NCBI GenBank assembly: GCA_024711325.1
Contig: JANJTC010000007.1
Coordinates: 62,001 to 126,000, forward strand
Direction of reading: 5' to 3'
From: Bacteriovoracaceae bacterium
Lineage (GTDB): Bacteria > Bdellovibrionota > Bacteriovoracia > Bacteriovoracales > Bacteriovoracaceae
Length of the DNA: 64,000 nt
Positions within the stretch are counted from its first letter, which is position 1. Every line of letters begins with the position of its first letter. Shown here one piece after another: positions 53,040-61,287 of the stretch. The notes under the pieces were generated by a model. It did not search any database, had not been told where the DNA came from, and saw only the letters and a program-made list of their open reading frames with translations. The position numbers and the translations under genes were made by a program.

Positions 53040-53799
53040 TGCTGAAGTTTTAATCACGGGCGCCAACAGGGGAATTGGTTTGGCCATTGCAAAGATGTGC
53101 GCCCGTGAAAAAGCAAAACTTCATCTCGTCATGAGAAGTGAAGAAACTGCTCTCATTCCTGAGTTGGAACTCCTTGGCGCACAATCGGTTAAAATCTGGA
53201 TCGCTGATTTATCCCACAAAGAACAGGTGGAGAATTTGCTTCATCAGCTCTCCCATACTCCCATTGAGATACTTATTAATAATGCAGGACTCTTAACTGG
53301 TGGTCTTTTGGAAGAACAGCCACTGGATGATGTCTATTCCATGTTTCAGGTTAATTTAGTTTCTCTGGTCCATTTAACCCGAGGACTATTACCCCAGATG
53401 ATCAAACAGGGAAAAGGCAAGATTGTGAATAATTCGAGCGTATCGGCAATCATGCATTTTCCCTGTGCCTCGACTTATGCGGCTTCAAAGGCCGCAGTGC
53501 TGGCCTTTAATAATTGCCTAAATATTGAACTTAAAGGAACAGGAGTTTCTACCTTATGCCTCATCACTCCGGGAATCAAAACCCGTATGTTTGATGATAT
53601 TGAAAATAAATACGGAAAAAACTTCGAGGTACCTTCAGATTATATGGATGCAGATCAGTATGCCCAACTTATAGGTGAATCGATAAAAAACGATGACGAA
53701 TATCTTAGACCAAGTGGTATGACTCAAATCGGGATAAATGTAGCGCGCTATCTTCCGCAACTATTTAAATGGGAAGCAGGCCGTCGTTTTAGAAGATAA
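53026..53799 (+). CDS. Short-chain dehydrogenase/reductase
   Basis: 257 aa from GTG 53026, supported by GGAGG at 53015-53019, 6 bases upstream; the longer frame back to 52993 lacks this. Motifs: TGANRGIG for NAD(P), NNAG, catalytic Ser in NNSSVSA and YAASKAA (Tyr/Lys). Substrate unknown. Overlap with the flavin reductase gene suggests a joint pathway. Confidence 0.92.
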   Translation: MEIRNAEVLITGANRGIGLAIAKMCAREKAKLHLVMRSEETALIPELELLGAQSVKIWIADLSHKEQVENLLHQLSHTPIEILINNAGLLTGGLLEEQPLDDVYSMFQVNLVSLVHLTRGLLPQMIKQGKGKIVNNSSVSAIMHFPCASTYAASKAAVLAFNNCLNIELKGTGVSTLCLITPGIKTRMFDDIENKYGKNFEVPSDYMDADQYAQLIGESIKNDDEYLRPSGMTQIGINVARYLPQLFKWEAGRRFRR

Positions 53800-53803
53800 G
53801 TAG

Positions 53804-53823
53804 TGGGGCCCTTGTGGGCCCCA
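53804..53823. terminator. GC-rich hairpin between convergent SDR and htpG genes
   Basis: TGGGGCCC (53804-53811) pairs exactly with GGGCCCCA (53816-53823) around TTGT. No long T-run follows on either strand, so it may be a weak or factor-aided terminator for both genes. Confidence 0.5.
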
Positions 53824-53833
53824 GATTATGAAA

Positions 53834-55687
53834 TTAAACGATAAATTGAGAAAGTTCTTGAACTAAAGCTTGAGAACGAGAAACAAATTTTTCTTTCTCT
53901 TCTGAAGTGAGTCCTTCCGAAGATAAGCTGGCCAGATCTGAAACATGGTGACAGATTTTCTCTGCCAATTCTTTCTTCTCACCTTTCTCCCAGATCTTCA
54001 GGGCATTTTGAATCAGAACGTTGCGTGGATTCACCACCAGCGTCTTCTTAATAGGCATAGCGAAAGCAGTCTGGCCCATGGATTTAGTCATCTGCTGGAA
54101 GCGCTTCATATTCTCATCGATCTTAAAGTAAGCACTGGAAGAAGCATTCTTGAGATTTTTGACATCAACATCCAGCTTAGCTTCAATTTCCTTATTGTCG
54201 CCAACCAGAACTTGTTTAAAGAAATCTTTGACTTTAATGTCATCTGCGCTGGTTTGTGCGGTATCAAGTAAATTCTCCACTTCTGAATCGATCGCAGAGA
54301 ATTTAAAACTCTGTTCACCAAGTTTCTTCATCTCCGAGTGCTGCATAAAGTGTGGATCAATGTACTGATCGGTCTCAAGCACCTGGATACCTTCGGCCTG
54401 AAGCTGCTTACGAAGTGATTCGTCACTTAAATTTTTCTCAAAATAAACGTATTTATCTTTGAGTTTCTCTTTGTAGGCCTCAGGAATTCCTGCTTGATAC
54501 TCATCAAGCGTAATCAGTTTTCCATCTGTGTTTTTGAACAAGACAAACTTTCTCATTACTTCATCAAATTTCTCGTCCTGCATACATCCGTACTTCACAA
54601 ACAGTCCAATATCTTCCCAGGCCTTTTCATAGCGTTCGCGGTCAGAATTAAAAAGTTTCTTCAAAGATTCGGAGACTTTTTTAATGATGTAATTTGAAAT
54701 CTTTTTAATGTTCGGATCCCCTTGCAGGGCGGAGCGAGATACGTTTAGTGGGATGTCCACCGAATCAATGGCACCTTTCAGAAGGCCCAGGAAATCCGGA
54801 ACAACATTTTTAACGTTGTCAGATACAAAGACCTGTTTTGAATAAAGCTTAATGCCATTTTCCTGCATTGGCTTATTCTGATTAATCTTTGGAAAGAAGA
54901 GTACACCTTGAAGAGTGAAAGGATGATCCACATTGAGGTGAAGCCAAAAAAGAGGTTCCGGATCCATAGGGAACATTTTTTGGTAAAACTCTTTATAATC
55001 TTCATCTTTAAGAACTGTCGGATCTTTTTTCCATAGGGGAGTCGTCTCATTTATGAGTTCTTCGCCCAATGTAATTGGATAAGGCATGAAATCACAATAA
55101 CGGTTTAACGTTTCTTTAAGTTTCCAGTTATCCAGGAATTCTTCCCCATCAGATCCGATGAAGAGAGTGATTTTCGTTCCTACTTCACTTTTAGTTGATT
55201 CAGAAAATTCATAATCAGTGTCCCCCAGGCAAGTCCATTTGGTAGGAATAGAACCAGGTACCATAGAGAGAGATTCCACTTCCACTTTCTCAGCGACCAT
55301 GAAAGCTGAATAAAAACCCAGACCGAATTTACCAATGATTTCATCTTTAGTGCTGGTGTTACCCATGTCTTTCATTTTCTGAACGAATTCTTCGGCCCCA
55401 GAGAAGGCCAGTTGAGCGATGTATTTTTCAACTTCACTCTCATTCATCCCCAAACCATTGTCGGTAATAGTGATGGTGCGGGCCTCTTTATTAAGGTCAA
55501 TTTGAACCTTACCCTCAGGCATTTCGTGACCTTGGGAACGGGCCAAAGTATGCCTTTTGGTGATCGCGTCACAGGCATTTGAGACTAATTCCCGGATAAA
55601 AATATCATGCTCTGAGTAAAGCCATTTTTTAATAATCGGAAAAATGTCGTTAGTTTTTACTGAAATTGAACCTTTACGAGTTGTCAT
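53834..55687 (-). CDS. htpG: Chaperone HtpG (Hsp90)
   Basis: 617 aa from ATG 55687. GGAGG lies 4 bases upstream and the product starts MTTRKGSISVKTNDIF, as in the family; the frame continues upstream without support. ATP-binding motifs are ELVSNACDAI, ITDNGLGMNESEV and IGKFGLGFYSAFMV. It is the cytoplasmic Hsp90 homologue. No sigma-32 or CIRCE element was recognised in the 106 bases before it. Confidence 0.96.
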   Translation of the reverse strand: MTTRKGSISVKTNDIFPIIKKWLYSEHDIFIRELVSNACDAITKRHTLARSQGHEMPEGKVQIDLNKEARTITITDNGLGMNESEVEKYIAQLAFSGAEEFVQKMKDMGNTSTKDEIIGKFGLGFYSAFMVAEKVEVESLSMVPGSIPTKWTCLGDTDYEFSESTKSEVGTKITLFIGSDGEEFLDNWKLKETLNRYCDFMPYPITLGEELINETTPLWKKDPTVLKDEDYKEFYQKMFPMDPEPLFWLHLNVDHPFTLQGVLFFPKINQNKPMQENGIKLYSKQVFVSDNVKNVVPDFLGLLKGAIDSVDIPLNVSRSALQGDPNIKKISNYIIKKVSESLKKLFNSDRERYEKAWEDIGLFVKYGCMQDEKFDEVMRKFVLFKNTDGKLITLDEYQAGIPEAYKEKLKDKYVYFEKNLSDESLRKQLQAEGIQVLETDQYIDPHFMQHSEMKKLGEQSFKFSAIDSEVENLLDTAQTSADDIKVKDFFKQVLVGDNKEIEAKLDVDVKNLKNASSSAYFKIDENMKRFQQMTKSMGQTAFAMPIKKTLVVNPRNVLIQNALKIWEKGEKKELAEKICHHVSDLASLSSEGLTSEEKEKFVSRSQALVQELSQFIV

Positions 55688-55793
55688 GCATCCTCCAAAA
55701 CTGGTGTCAAATTGTCTGTCTTGTCTTTTAGCGTAATAATACCTACAAAAGATGTGCCCATATATACAAACGTCAAGGGTAGCTGAAAAATTT

Positions 55794-56318
55794 ATGTCTA
55801 ATGAAGTGATGCCGCTATTCATCCTCGCCACTGGGGGGACTATTGAGAAAATCTATGACGAATTTGAAGGCTCCCTTCAAAACCGCGATACCATCGTCAA
55901 AAATAAAATCCTGCAAAAGCTGAGACTTCCATATACGGACATTACTGTTAAGCAAATCATGTCGAAAGACTCGCTTTACATGGATGATAAGGACCGTGAA
56001 TTTATTCTTAACTCTATTAAGGCCCATGAAAAGGGCATGAATCCCATCGTGCTCCTTCACGGAACCGACACAATGGATGTTACCGCTAAATACTGCTTTG
56101 AAAAATATCCCGAAATAAAAGTCCCGGTAGTCTTTACGGGTGCCATGAAGCCACTGGGTTTTGATGACTCAGATGCCGCTCAAAATGTGATTGAGGCCAT
56201 CTTCGCGGCCAGGATTCTTGGGCCGGGATACTATGTCACTTTTCACGGTAAATTATTTACAGTACCGAAATTCAGAAAAAATAAACAGCGCGGAACTTTT
56301 GAGGAGATCGAACTATGA
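55794..56318 (+). CDS. Half-length asparaginase-domain protein
   Basis: 174 aa from ATG 55794. It has the N-terminal asparaginase signatures FILATGGTIEKIYD, VLLHGTDTMDVTA and VVFTGAMKP, so the catalytic threonines (TGGT, GTD) are present. Normal L-asparaginases are about 320-350 aa; the C-terminal domain is missing and the frame ends cleanly at an ATGA overlap with the next gene, so this is not a frameshift. It may act as a single-domain amidohydrolase, or on another amide. ATG 55809 is an alternative start. Confidence 0.8.
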   Translation: MSNEVMPLFILATGGTIEKIYDEFEGSLQNRDTIVKNKILQKLRLPYTDITVKQIMSKDSLYMDDKDREFILNSIKAHEKGMNPIVLLHGTDTMDVTAKYCFEKYPEIKVPVVFTGAMKPLGFDDSDAAQNVIEAIFAARILGPGYYVTFHGKLFTVPKFRKNKQRGTFEEIEL

Positions 56319-57145
56319 AAACTTTCATTCTTGCCATGGCCCTGTTTTCAGCAAATGCCCTGGCCTGGGGACCTACCGGCCATAGAACAGTTGGTTTAGT
56401 CGCAGAAAGATACCTTAATACTGATGTCCATTTAAAGATTTATAATATTCTGGATAATCAGACACTGGCACGGGTCTCTACCTGGTCAGATGAAATTAAG
56501 TCCGAGCCGCAGTCTTATTCTCACACCTATAACTGGCATTTCACTGACTGGGCCGATGAAGCTCATGACCATGATGAGACAAATTCTTCCGGTAAACTTG
56601 TTGGTGCAATTCGTGAACAAGTTGCTGTCTTGAAAGATGCCAGTGCCGCAAAAGATAAAAAAGCTTTTGCTCTGAAATTTCTTGTTCACTTGATCGGTGA
56701 CGTCCATATGCCACTTCATGTTGGAAATGGGTTGGACCGGGGAGGCAATGCCTGCAAAGTACTTTTCCATAATAAACCAACTAATCTTCACGCTCTTTGG
56801 GATGAGGGGATGATTAATTTCACCGGACTTAGTTTCACAGAGATGGGTTCGTTTGTTATTCAGGGTAAAACCCGTGAACAAATTCTCGCCTGGAGAAAAG
56901 GTGATGTTTTAGACTGGGCCCGTGAATCTAAAAAATTACGCTCGATGATTTATCCGGCAGATGTAACTCCAGCTACTGGGCCTATGTCGGTTAAGCAGTA
57001 CTGCCGAAGTGATATCAAAGTTCCCGAAGAAAATATGCCTAAGCTTGCTTACGAGTATAGCTACCAATTTGTCCCTGTGATTGAGGAGCGCCTTTTTCAG
57101 GCCGGTGTTCGTCTGGCAATGGTACTGAATGAGGCCCTAAAGTAA
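56315..57145 (+). CDS. Exported S1/P1-type nuclease
   Basis: 276 aa with signal peptide MKTFILAMALFSANALA. The mature chain begins with Trp (WGPTGHR), whose amino group is a zinc ligand in this family; HYNWHF-type (SHTYNWHFTDWAD), FLVHLIGDVHMPLHVG and NLHALWDEG supply the other zinc ligands. It degrades single-stranded DNA/RNA in the periplasm or outside. In a predator-like lifestyle it could salvage prey nucleic acids, which is inference. Coupled to the asparaginase-like gene. Confidence 0.93.
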   Translation: MKTFILAMALFSANALAWGPTGHRTVGLVAERYLNTDVHLKIYNILDNQTLARVSTWSDEIKSEPQSYSHTYNWHFTDWADEAHDHDETNSSGKLVGAIREQVAVLKDASAAKDKKAFALKFLVHLIGDVHMPLHVGNGLDRGGNACKVLFHNKPTNLHALWDEGMINFTGLSFTEMGSFVIQGKTREQILAWRKGDVLDWARESKKLRSMIYPADVTPATGPMSVKQYCRSDIKVPEENMPKLAYEYSYQFVPVIEERLFQAGVRLAMVLNEALK

Positions 57146-57190
57146 GATTTGCCACCAGAAGCGGGCATCCACATAAGCTGATCGATTTAA

Positions 57191-57231
57191 GCGGGATTTA
57201 TAACTCATTGAAAAATGAGGCCAGATCCCGC
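57191..57231. other. Two-tier RNA hairpin after the nuclease gene
   Basis: Outer arms GCGGGAT (57191-57197) and ATCCCGC (57225-57231) enclose inner arms CTCATT (57204-57209) and AATGAG (57214-57219) capped by a GAAA loop. No clean T-run follows. It may be a terminator or stabiliser for the nuclease mRNA, or part of the leader of the gene at 57319. Confidence 0.4.
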
Positions 57232-57318
57232 ACTTTCCCCCCGGAAATCTTTTCTCCCTCATAATAAATTTATAGATTTAAGAAATAAGGTCCGAAGAGT
57301 CTACTGAGGTCTAAGACC

Positions 57319-59325
57319 ATGGATAAGTGTATTTTAGGGAAGAAAATTTTAAGTCAGTTACTTGTGATGATTTTCGTCATCTCTGGATGTATGTCTTCAG
57401 ATATACCAACTGCAACCAAGTCAGCTCAAAACGGTACTATCGGTAATGCAGCTGGTGGGAATGGGGCAGGTGCTGGTGATTCAACCATTGGTAATGGAAC
57501 TTCTCTTCCGCCTAAAGTTGAAATTCGACACTTAATTGAGCCCAACCTTTCTACGGATACTACTTATAACACCGGAACCGGCTACGCTGGTGGCGGAAGT
57601 TACGTCCGAAAATTAACCATTCCAAAAAATTTCGCCGGTAGGCTTTATTTGGCGGGAATTAACATCGCTTCTCTTTCCAATAGGCATGTCAGAGTTCGGT
57701 TTAAGTTTGGAATGAACCGTGAAATCATATCTCTTCCTGCTGTTGTGACTAAAGCTCCTGGGATCACACCCCAAACAGATATTTCCGTTTTGGTGATGGA
57801 TCTTAGATCAGAGCCTTTCAGGAATATTCGCCTTCCATACGATCTCTATGATTACAACGAATACAATCTGGATAGTAATGGGAAATTTACCGCTGGCGAA
57901 GAGCCAACTCAGGATAACCGCAATACTGGTTTATACTGCCGTGGTTTACGAGTAGAAGATGATCCTACATTCCAGGGTGTAGGTGCCTGTGATGGTGTTC
58001 AATCCAATCCTAGTCAGCCAGCAGAAGAGTGTCTTTACGCTTATGCCAAGGTTCTGGATCAAGGTCTGGTGCAAGTTTCAGGAACTGTTAAAGTTCCTAT
58101 GACACCTTCTTTTCCACAGGTGAAAAGCACCAGTGGCGGAAACTATTTCCAAGATTTAATGAGCTATAAATTAATGAAGCCTTTACCAGATACCATGCCA
58201 ACCACGGCCTCTAATGTGGCCGGAAGTTTCAGATTTAGTGATGCTTCACTGATTGGTTCTGATTCACAAGCGGTAACTTTTACTTATCCAACATCCATCT
58301 GGGATCCAGTCACCATTCTAGGAACCCCTTATTATTATCGAGGACCTTATCGTCTGGTAAATAGTAATGAATGGCAGTTTAGATTTAATAAACTCGATGG
58401 TGAAAAACGACTTTTCCGTGAAGGTTCATGGGTTGATTATCCCATTTATTTTTCTAGTCCTTTGCCAGATGACAATCAAACCTTTCCGGTGCAGAACAAA
58501 CTTTATTACAACTCTTATCTTTTCCCACTGGCCACTAAACTTAGTCTTACGGCAGGAGTTCCTCATTTGGCATCAGATGAAGTGGATGGAATCCGTGAAG
58601 AGCAGACTCTTCCAGTTGCAGGAAAGAGCCTATGGATGGATGGAGCAAATGCCCGAGCTCAGAGCAAAAACTATGATCTTGAACATGTGGGATCTTGTAA
58701 CGTAGCCGCTACCATTGAGATCACTGCTAAAGATGATAATGGCAATGAATACATTATCGCGAATTCCAATGATGTGAAATTACAATTAGTCCGTCCTACT
58801 CAGTACAGAACTGATGTAGGTAATGAAGTCCTTTATACTAACTTCAAGAGCTGTACCAGTAATGCCGGATGCGGTGGAAGTGAGTGTTGTTTTAACAATC
58901 GTTGCTGGGATCAGGCCCTGGTATCGCAGTGTTTTGATTCTTCCCTCACCCAAGGTAATAGAATTATCGGTGAGAGTTGTAGCACAGATTTAGAATGCTC
59001 AAGTCTTTGTTGTAATCGAAGCACCGGACAATGTGCTCCCCATAATACTATTCTTTCACCAGCTGTTCTCTGTAGTAAGCCTATCGGAGACTTCTGTATA
59101 GCTAAGGAATGGTGTCAGAAAACAACGGTCGTGAAATGCCTGGTAGTTAAAACAGGGACTGATACTCAAGGAAACACTACCTGCCGACAGCATTGCTATA
59201 ATGTTGAGGAATTTGGTGACTGTAAAAACGGAACCTGTGTTCCTCCAGTTCAGGAAACAATCACACCATTTGATCCGAATGCAGAGGATGCCTGCGATAA
59301 CGCCGTGCCAGCTCCTAACTTTTAG
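57319..59325 (+). CDS. Cysteine-rich surface lipoprotein
   Basis: 668 aa. A lipoprotein signal ends at VISGC (Cys24). Then come a Gly/Asn/Thr-rich linker (about 35-70), a large beta-rich region, and from residue about 510 a cysteine-rich tail with repeats of the type C-x5-C-x4-CC-x4-C (GCGGSECCFNNRC, ECSSLCCNRSTGQC, HCYNVEEFGDCKNGTC), like small disulfide knots. Likely outer-membrane anchored and exposed. No enzymatic domain recognised. It is transcribed alone from a 170-base leader region. Confidence 0.82.
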   Translation: MDKCILGKKILSQLLVMIFVISGCMSSDIPTATKSAQNGTIGNAAGGNGAGAGDSTIGNGTSLPPKVEIRHLIEPNLSTDTTYNTGTGYAGGGSYVRKLTIPKNFAGRLYLAGINIASLSNRHVRVRFKFGMNREIISLPAVVTKAPGITPQTDISVLVMDLRSEPFRNIRLPYDLYDYNEYNLDSNGKFTAGEEPTQDNRNTGLYCRGLRVEDDPTFQGVGACDGVQSNPSQPAEECLYAYAKVLDQGLVQVSGTVKVPMTPSFPQVKSTSGGNYFQDLMSYKLMKPLPDTMPTTASNVAGSFRFSDASLIGSDSQAVTFTYPTSIWDPVTILGTPYYYRGPYRLVNSNEWQFRFNKLDGEKRLFREGSWVDYPIYFSSPLPDDNQTFPVQNKLYYNSYLFPLATKLSLTAGVPHLASDEVDGIREEQTLPVAGKSLWMDGANARAQSKNYDLEHVGSCNVAATIEITAKDDNGNEYIIANSNDVKLQLVRPTQYRTDVGNEVLYTNFKSCTSNAGCGGSECCFNNRCWDQALVSQCFDSSLTQGNRIIGESCSTDLECSSLCCNRSTGQCAPHNTILSPAVLCSKPIGDFCIAKEWCQKTTVVKCLVVKTGTDTQGNTTCRQHCYNVEEFGDCKNGTCVPPVQETITPFDPNAEDACDNAVPAPNF

Positions 59326-59379
59326 TGATTGATCGGGTCATTTCTTCGAGGCATAATAGGGAACCGAAAGGAGACCCAA

Positions 59380-59805
59380 ATGTCTTTACCAGATCTAAGT
59401 GACTGCATCCTTGATCATATCGCTATTGCCGTGAAAAGCATCCCTGATGCCAAAAAAATCTATCATGATATGGGACTGAGTTTTTCTGCGGAAATTGAAG
59501 AAGTGAAAGATCAGAAAGTTCTGACGGCCTTCGCTCAAATTGATCAAAATGCTCATATTGAACTTCTTGAACCAACCTCAACTGAAAGTACTATCCATAA
59601 ATTCATCGAAAGCAAGGGTGAAGGAATCCATCATTTGTGCTTTAAAGTCAGTGACGTTAAGGCAAAAACCCAGGAATTAACCGATAAGGGATATAAGTTT
59701 ATCTATCCTGAACCGAGAATAGGGGCCGGAGGCTGCTTGGTGAATTTCATTCATCCCAAATCTACCGGTGGTGTTCTTATTGAGTTATCCCAGAGGCCCG
59801 TATGA
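59380..59805 (+). CDS. mce: Methylmalonyl-CoA epimerase
   Basis: 141 aa from ATG 59380, backed by AAAGGAGA 7 bases upstream. Vicinal-oxygen-chelate fold motifs: LDHIAIAVKSIPDAKKIYHDMGL, ELLEPTSTESTIHKFIE, GEGIHHLCFKV and FIHPKSTGGVLIELSQ, which hold the metal ligands His, His and Glu. It interconverts the methylmalonyl-CoA epimers in propionate metabolism. The ATGA junction leads into the rhomboid gene. Confidence 0.9.
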   Translation: MSLPDLSDCILDHIAIAVKSIPDAKKIYHDMGLSFSAEIEEVKDQKVLTAFAQIDQNAHIELLEPTSTESTIHKFIESKGEGIHHLCFKVSDVKAKTQELTDKGYKFIYPEPRIGAGGCLVNFIHPKSTGGVLIELSQRPV

Positions 59806-60521
59806 ATCAGGTTCAATTTCAAGCTCCTAAGCTTACTAAAATTAATAAAATCATCCTCATTACTGCAGGTGTATGTTTTTTAGGGGCCTCAATTTTAAAG
59901 GCCATCGGGGCCTTCTCACTGGTGAACCTTTTGGGTCTTTCAAGCAGTGGTCTTTTTCAAGGTCTTATCTATCAGCTGATTACTTACCCTTTTGTGGAAG
60001 TTCAGCTAATGAGTATGTTATTTAATGCCTTAATTATTTGGTTCATAGGTTCAGAGCTTGAATCTCAGTGGGGCCAGAAGATTTATATTCGTTTTCTACT
60101 GTTAACGGTGATTGGCGTAGGATTGGTTTTTTCTCTGGTTAATCTTGTCTTCTTTTTTGGGACACCAGTTTATTTTACTTCTCTTCATGGTTTATCCGGA
60201 ATTAACTTTGCTCTTTTGATTGCCTATTCGCTGCTTTTTCCTGACCGCCAGATGGCCTTTATGATGATATTTCCTATGAAAGCACGGACATTCTGCTGGA
60301 TTCTGGTTGGAATTGAGGCCTATGTAGCAATTTTCACGTCCATTACCAATTCTTGGGCCCATTTGTTGGCCATGGGAATAAGTTTTCTCATTATTCATTT
60401 TCAGAATAAGCCACTTATTAGAAAAGTCCTGCAGTCTTCCTGGAGTCCCCGAACAGGTAAGAAAAAGCATCTGTACGTGGTTAAAGATGAAGACCAAAAG
60501 CCACCCAAATATTGGCAATAA
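59802..60521 (+). CDS. Rhomboid-family intramembrane serine protease
   Basis: 239 aa with six membrane helices. YQLITYPFVEVQLMSMLFNALIIWFIGSELESQWG is the rhomboid front half (in family terms 'H.lfNm..lw.fG..lE..wG'); the catalytic serine is Ser132 in HGLSG and the catalytic histidine His187 in SWAHLLAMG. The usual GxSG is intact. It would cut membrane proteins near their transmembrane segment. The basic C-terminal tail ends PPKYWQ. Coupled to mce by a 4-base overlap with no obvious functional link. Confidence 0.88.
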   Translation: MNQVQFQAPKLTKINKIILITAGVCFLGASILKAIGAFSLVNLLGLSSSGLFQGLIYQLITYPFVEVQLMSMLFNALIIWFIGSELESQWGQKIYIRFLLLTVIGVGLVFSLVNLVFFFGTPVYFTSLHGLSGINFALLIAYSLLFPDRQMAFMMIFPMKARTFCWILVGIEAYVAIFTSITNSWAHLLAMGISFLIIHFQNKPLIRKVLQSSWSPRTGKKKHLYVVKDEDQKPPKYWQ

Positions 60522-60596
60522 GTTAGTGCTGCGTGTTAGTTCTTGCGAAGTCTATCAGCGAGTGGTACAAAGAGTTTCGTTTAAAAGTGAGGACTT

Positions 60597-60770
60597 ATGA
60601 AATTGAGATTAGCTCTTGAAGAAAAACAATTGGACCTAAGAGTTCGTGACCGTCTTCTTGCTGAAGGCAAGCTATCGAAAGAAGAGGTTAAAAAGTTTCT
60701 TGAAACACTTCCTGATGAAGCTGCAAATGCTGTACCTCTTGATCATGAAGAAAACAGCAATCTTCAGTAA
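60597..60770 (+). CDS. 57-residue cytoplasmic protein
   Basis: ATG 60597 preceded by GAGGA, 57 codons to TAA. The product MKLRLALEEKQLDLRVRDRL... is a charged helical protein with the motif RDRLLAEGKLSKEEVKKFLETLPDE, whose hydrophobic spacing is regular, and an acidic tail. This pattern is unlikely in random sequence. No family recognised. It lies between the rhomboid gene and convergent fliL, whose stop is 6 bases away. Confidence 0.65.
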   Translation: MKLRLALEEKQLDLRVRDRLLAEGKLSKEEVKKFLETLPDEAANAVPLDHEENSNLQ

Positions 60771-60776
60771 TTAACC

Positions 60777-61235
60777 TTACTGAACTACAAAAACTGAAAA
60801 GTAAATTTTCTTAACAACAGGTGAATTGCCAAGTTTGGCATTCACCTGATTTTTAATTTTGGTCTCTAATAGTATTTTTCCTGTCAGTGAATTCAGATCA
60901 TCCGGCCCATACTGAGAAGCAATTTCAATCACAACATCTTTAATTATTGGTTCACTTTGTTTGATCAGTGCTTTCTGATCTTCTCGGAAAGGCAGGATAT
61001 TTATTTCGATATCCAAGTAACGAAGTCGGCTACTTCGAGAGTGCAGATTGACGGCAAATTTCTTAATTGGCACCGGTTGGATTTGAGAATTGGCCATCGC
61101 CTCATTGCGAAGTGCTTCACTCTCAGCTAATTGATCTACCGGCTCAGGCTTGAGTAAATTGTGAGAATAAAAGACCAGGCCTGCTCCAGCGAGCACGATT
61201 ACAAGGTTGAGAATAATGAGAATTTTTTGGACCAT
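60777..61235 (-). CDS. fliL: FliL-like flagellar basal-body-associated protein
   Basis: 152 aa from ATG 61235 (an alternative TTG at 61253 is in frame). One N-terminal membrane helix (about residues 4-23) is followed by a periplasmic domain with KFAVNLHSRSSRLRYLDIEINIL and the typical end KKIYFSVFVVQ. FliL interacts with the MotAB stator. No other flagellar gene adjoins, but an orphan FliG-C protein is encoded at 43244. No clear ribosome site is visible. Confidence 0.82.
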   Translation of the reverse strand: MVQKILIILNLVIVLAGAGLVFYSHNLLKPEPVDQLAESEALRNEAMANSQIQPVPIKKFAVNLHSRSSRLRYLDIEINILPFREDQKALIKQSEPIIKDVVIEIASQYGPDDLNSLTGKILLETKIKNQVNAKLGNSPVVKKIYFSVFVVQ

Positions 61236-61251
61236 GAATTGATGGTAACAC

Positions 61252-61276
61252 AAAAAAGGGGCGCATCAAGCGCCCC
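61252..61276 (-). terminator. Rho-independent terminator after ald
   Basis: On the minus strand GGGGCGC (61276-61270) pairs with GCGCCCC (61264-61258) around a 5-base loop, followed by six T. It ends the ald transcript 12 bases after its stop and precedes fliL. Confidence 0.88.
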
Positions 61277-61287
61277 CTTCGGAGATA

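Noticed and set aside
55794..56318. Half-length asparaginase as a frameshifted pseudogene
   Set aside because: The following frame is an intact nuclease with its own signal peptide, starting at an ATGA overlap; no remnants of the C-terminal asparaginase domain are visible.
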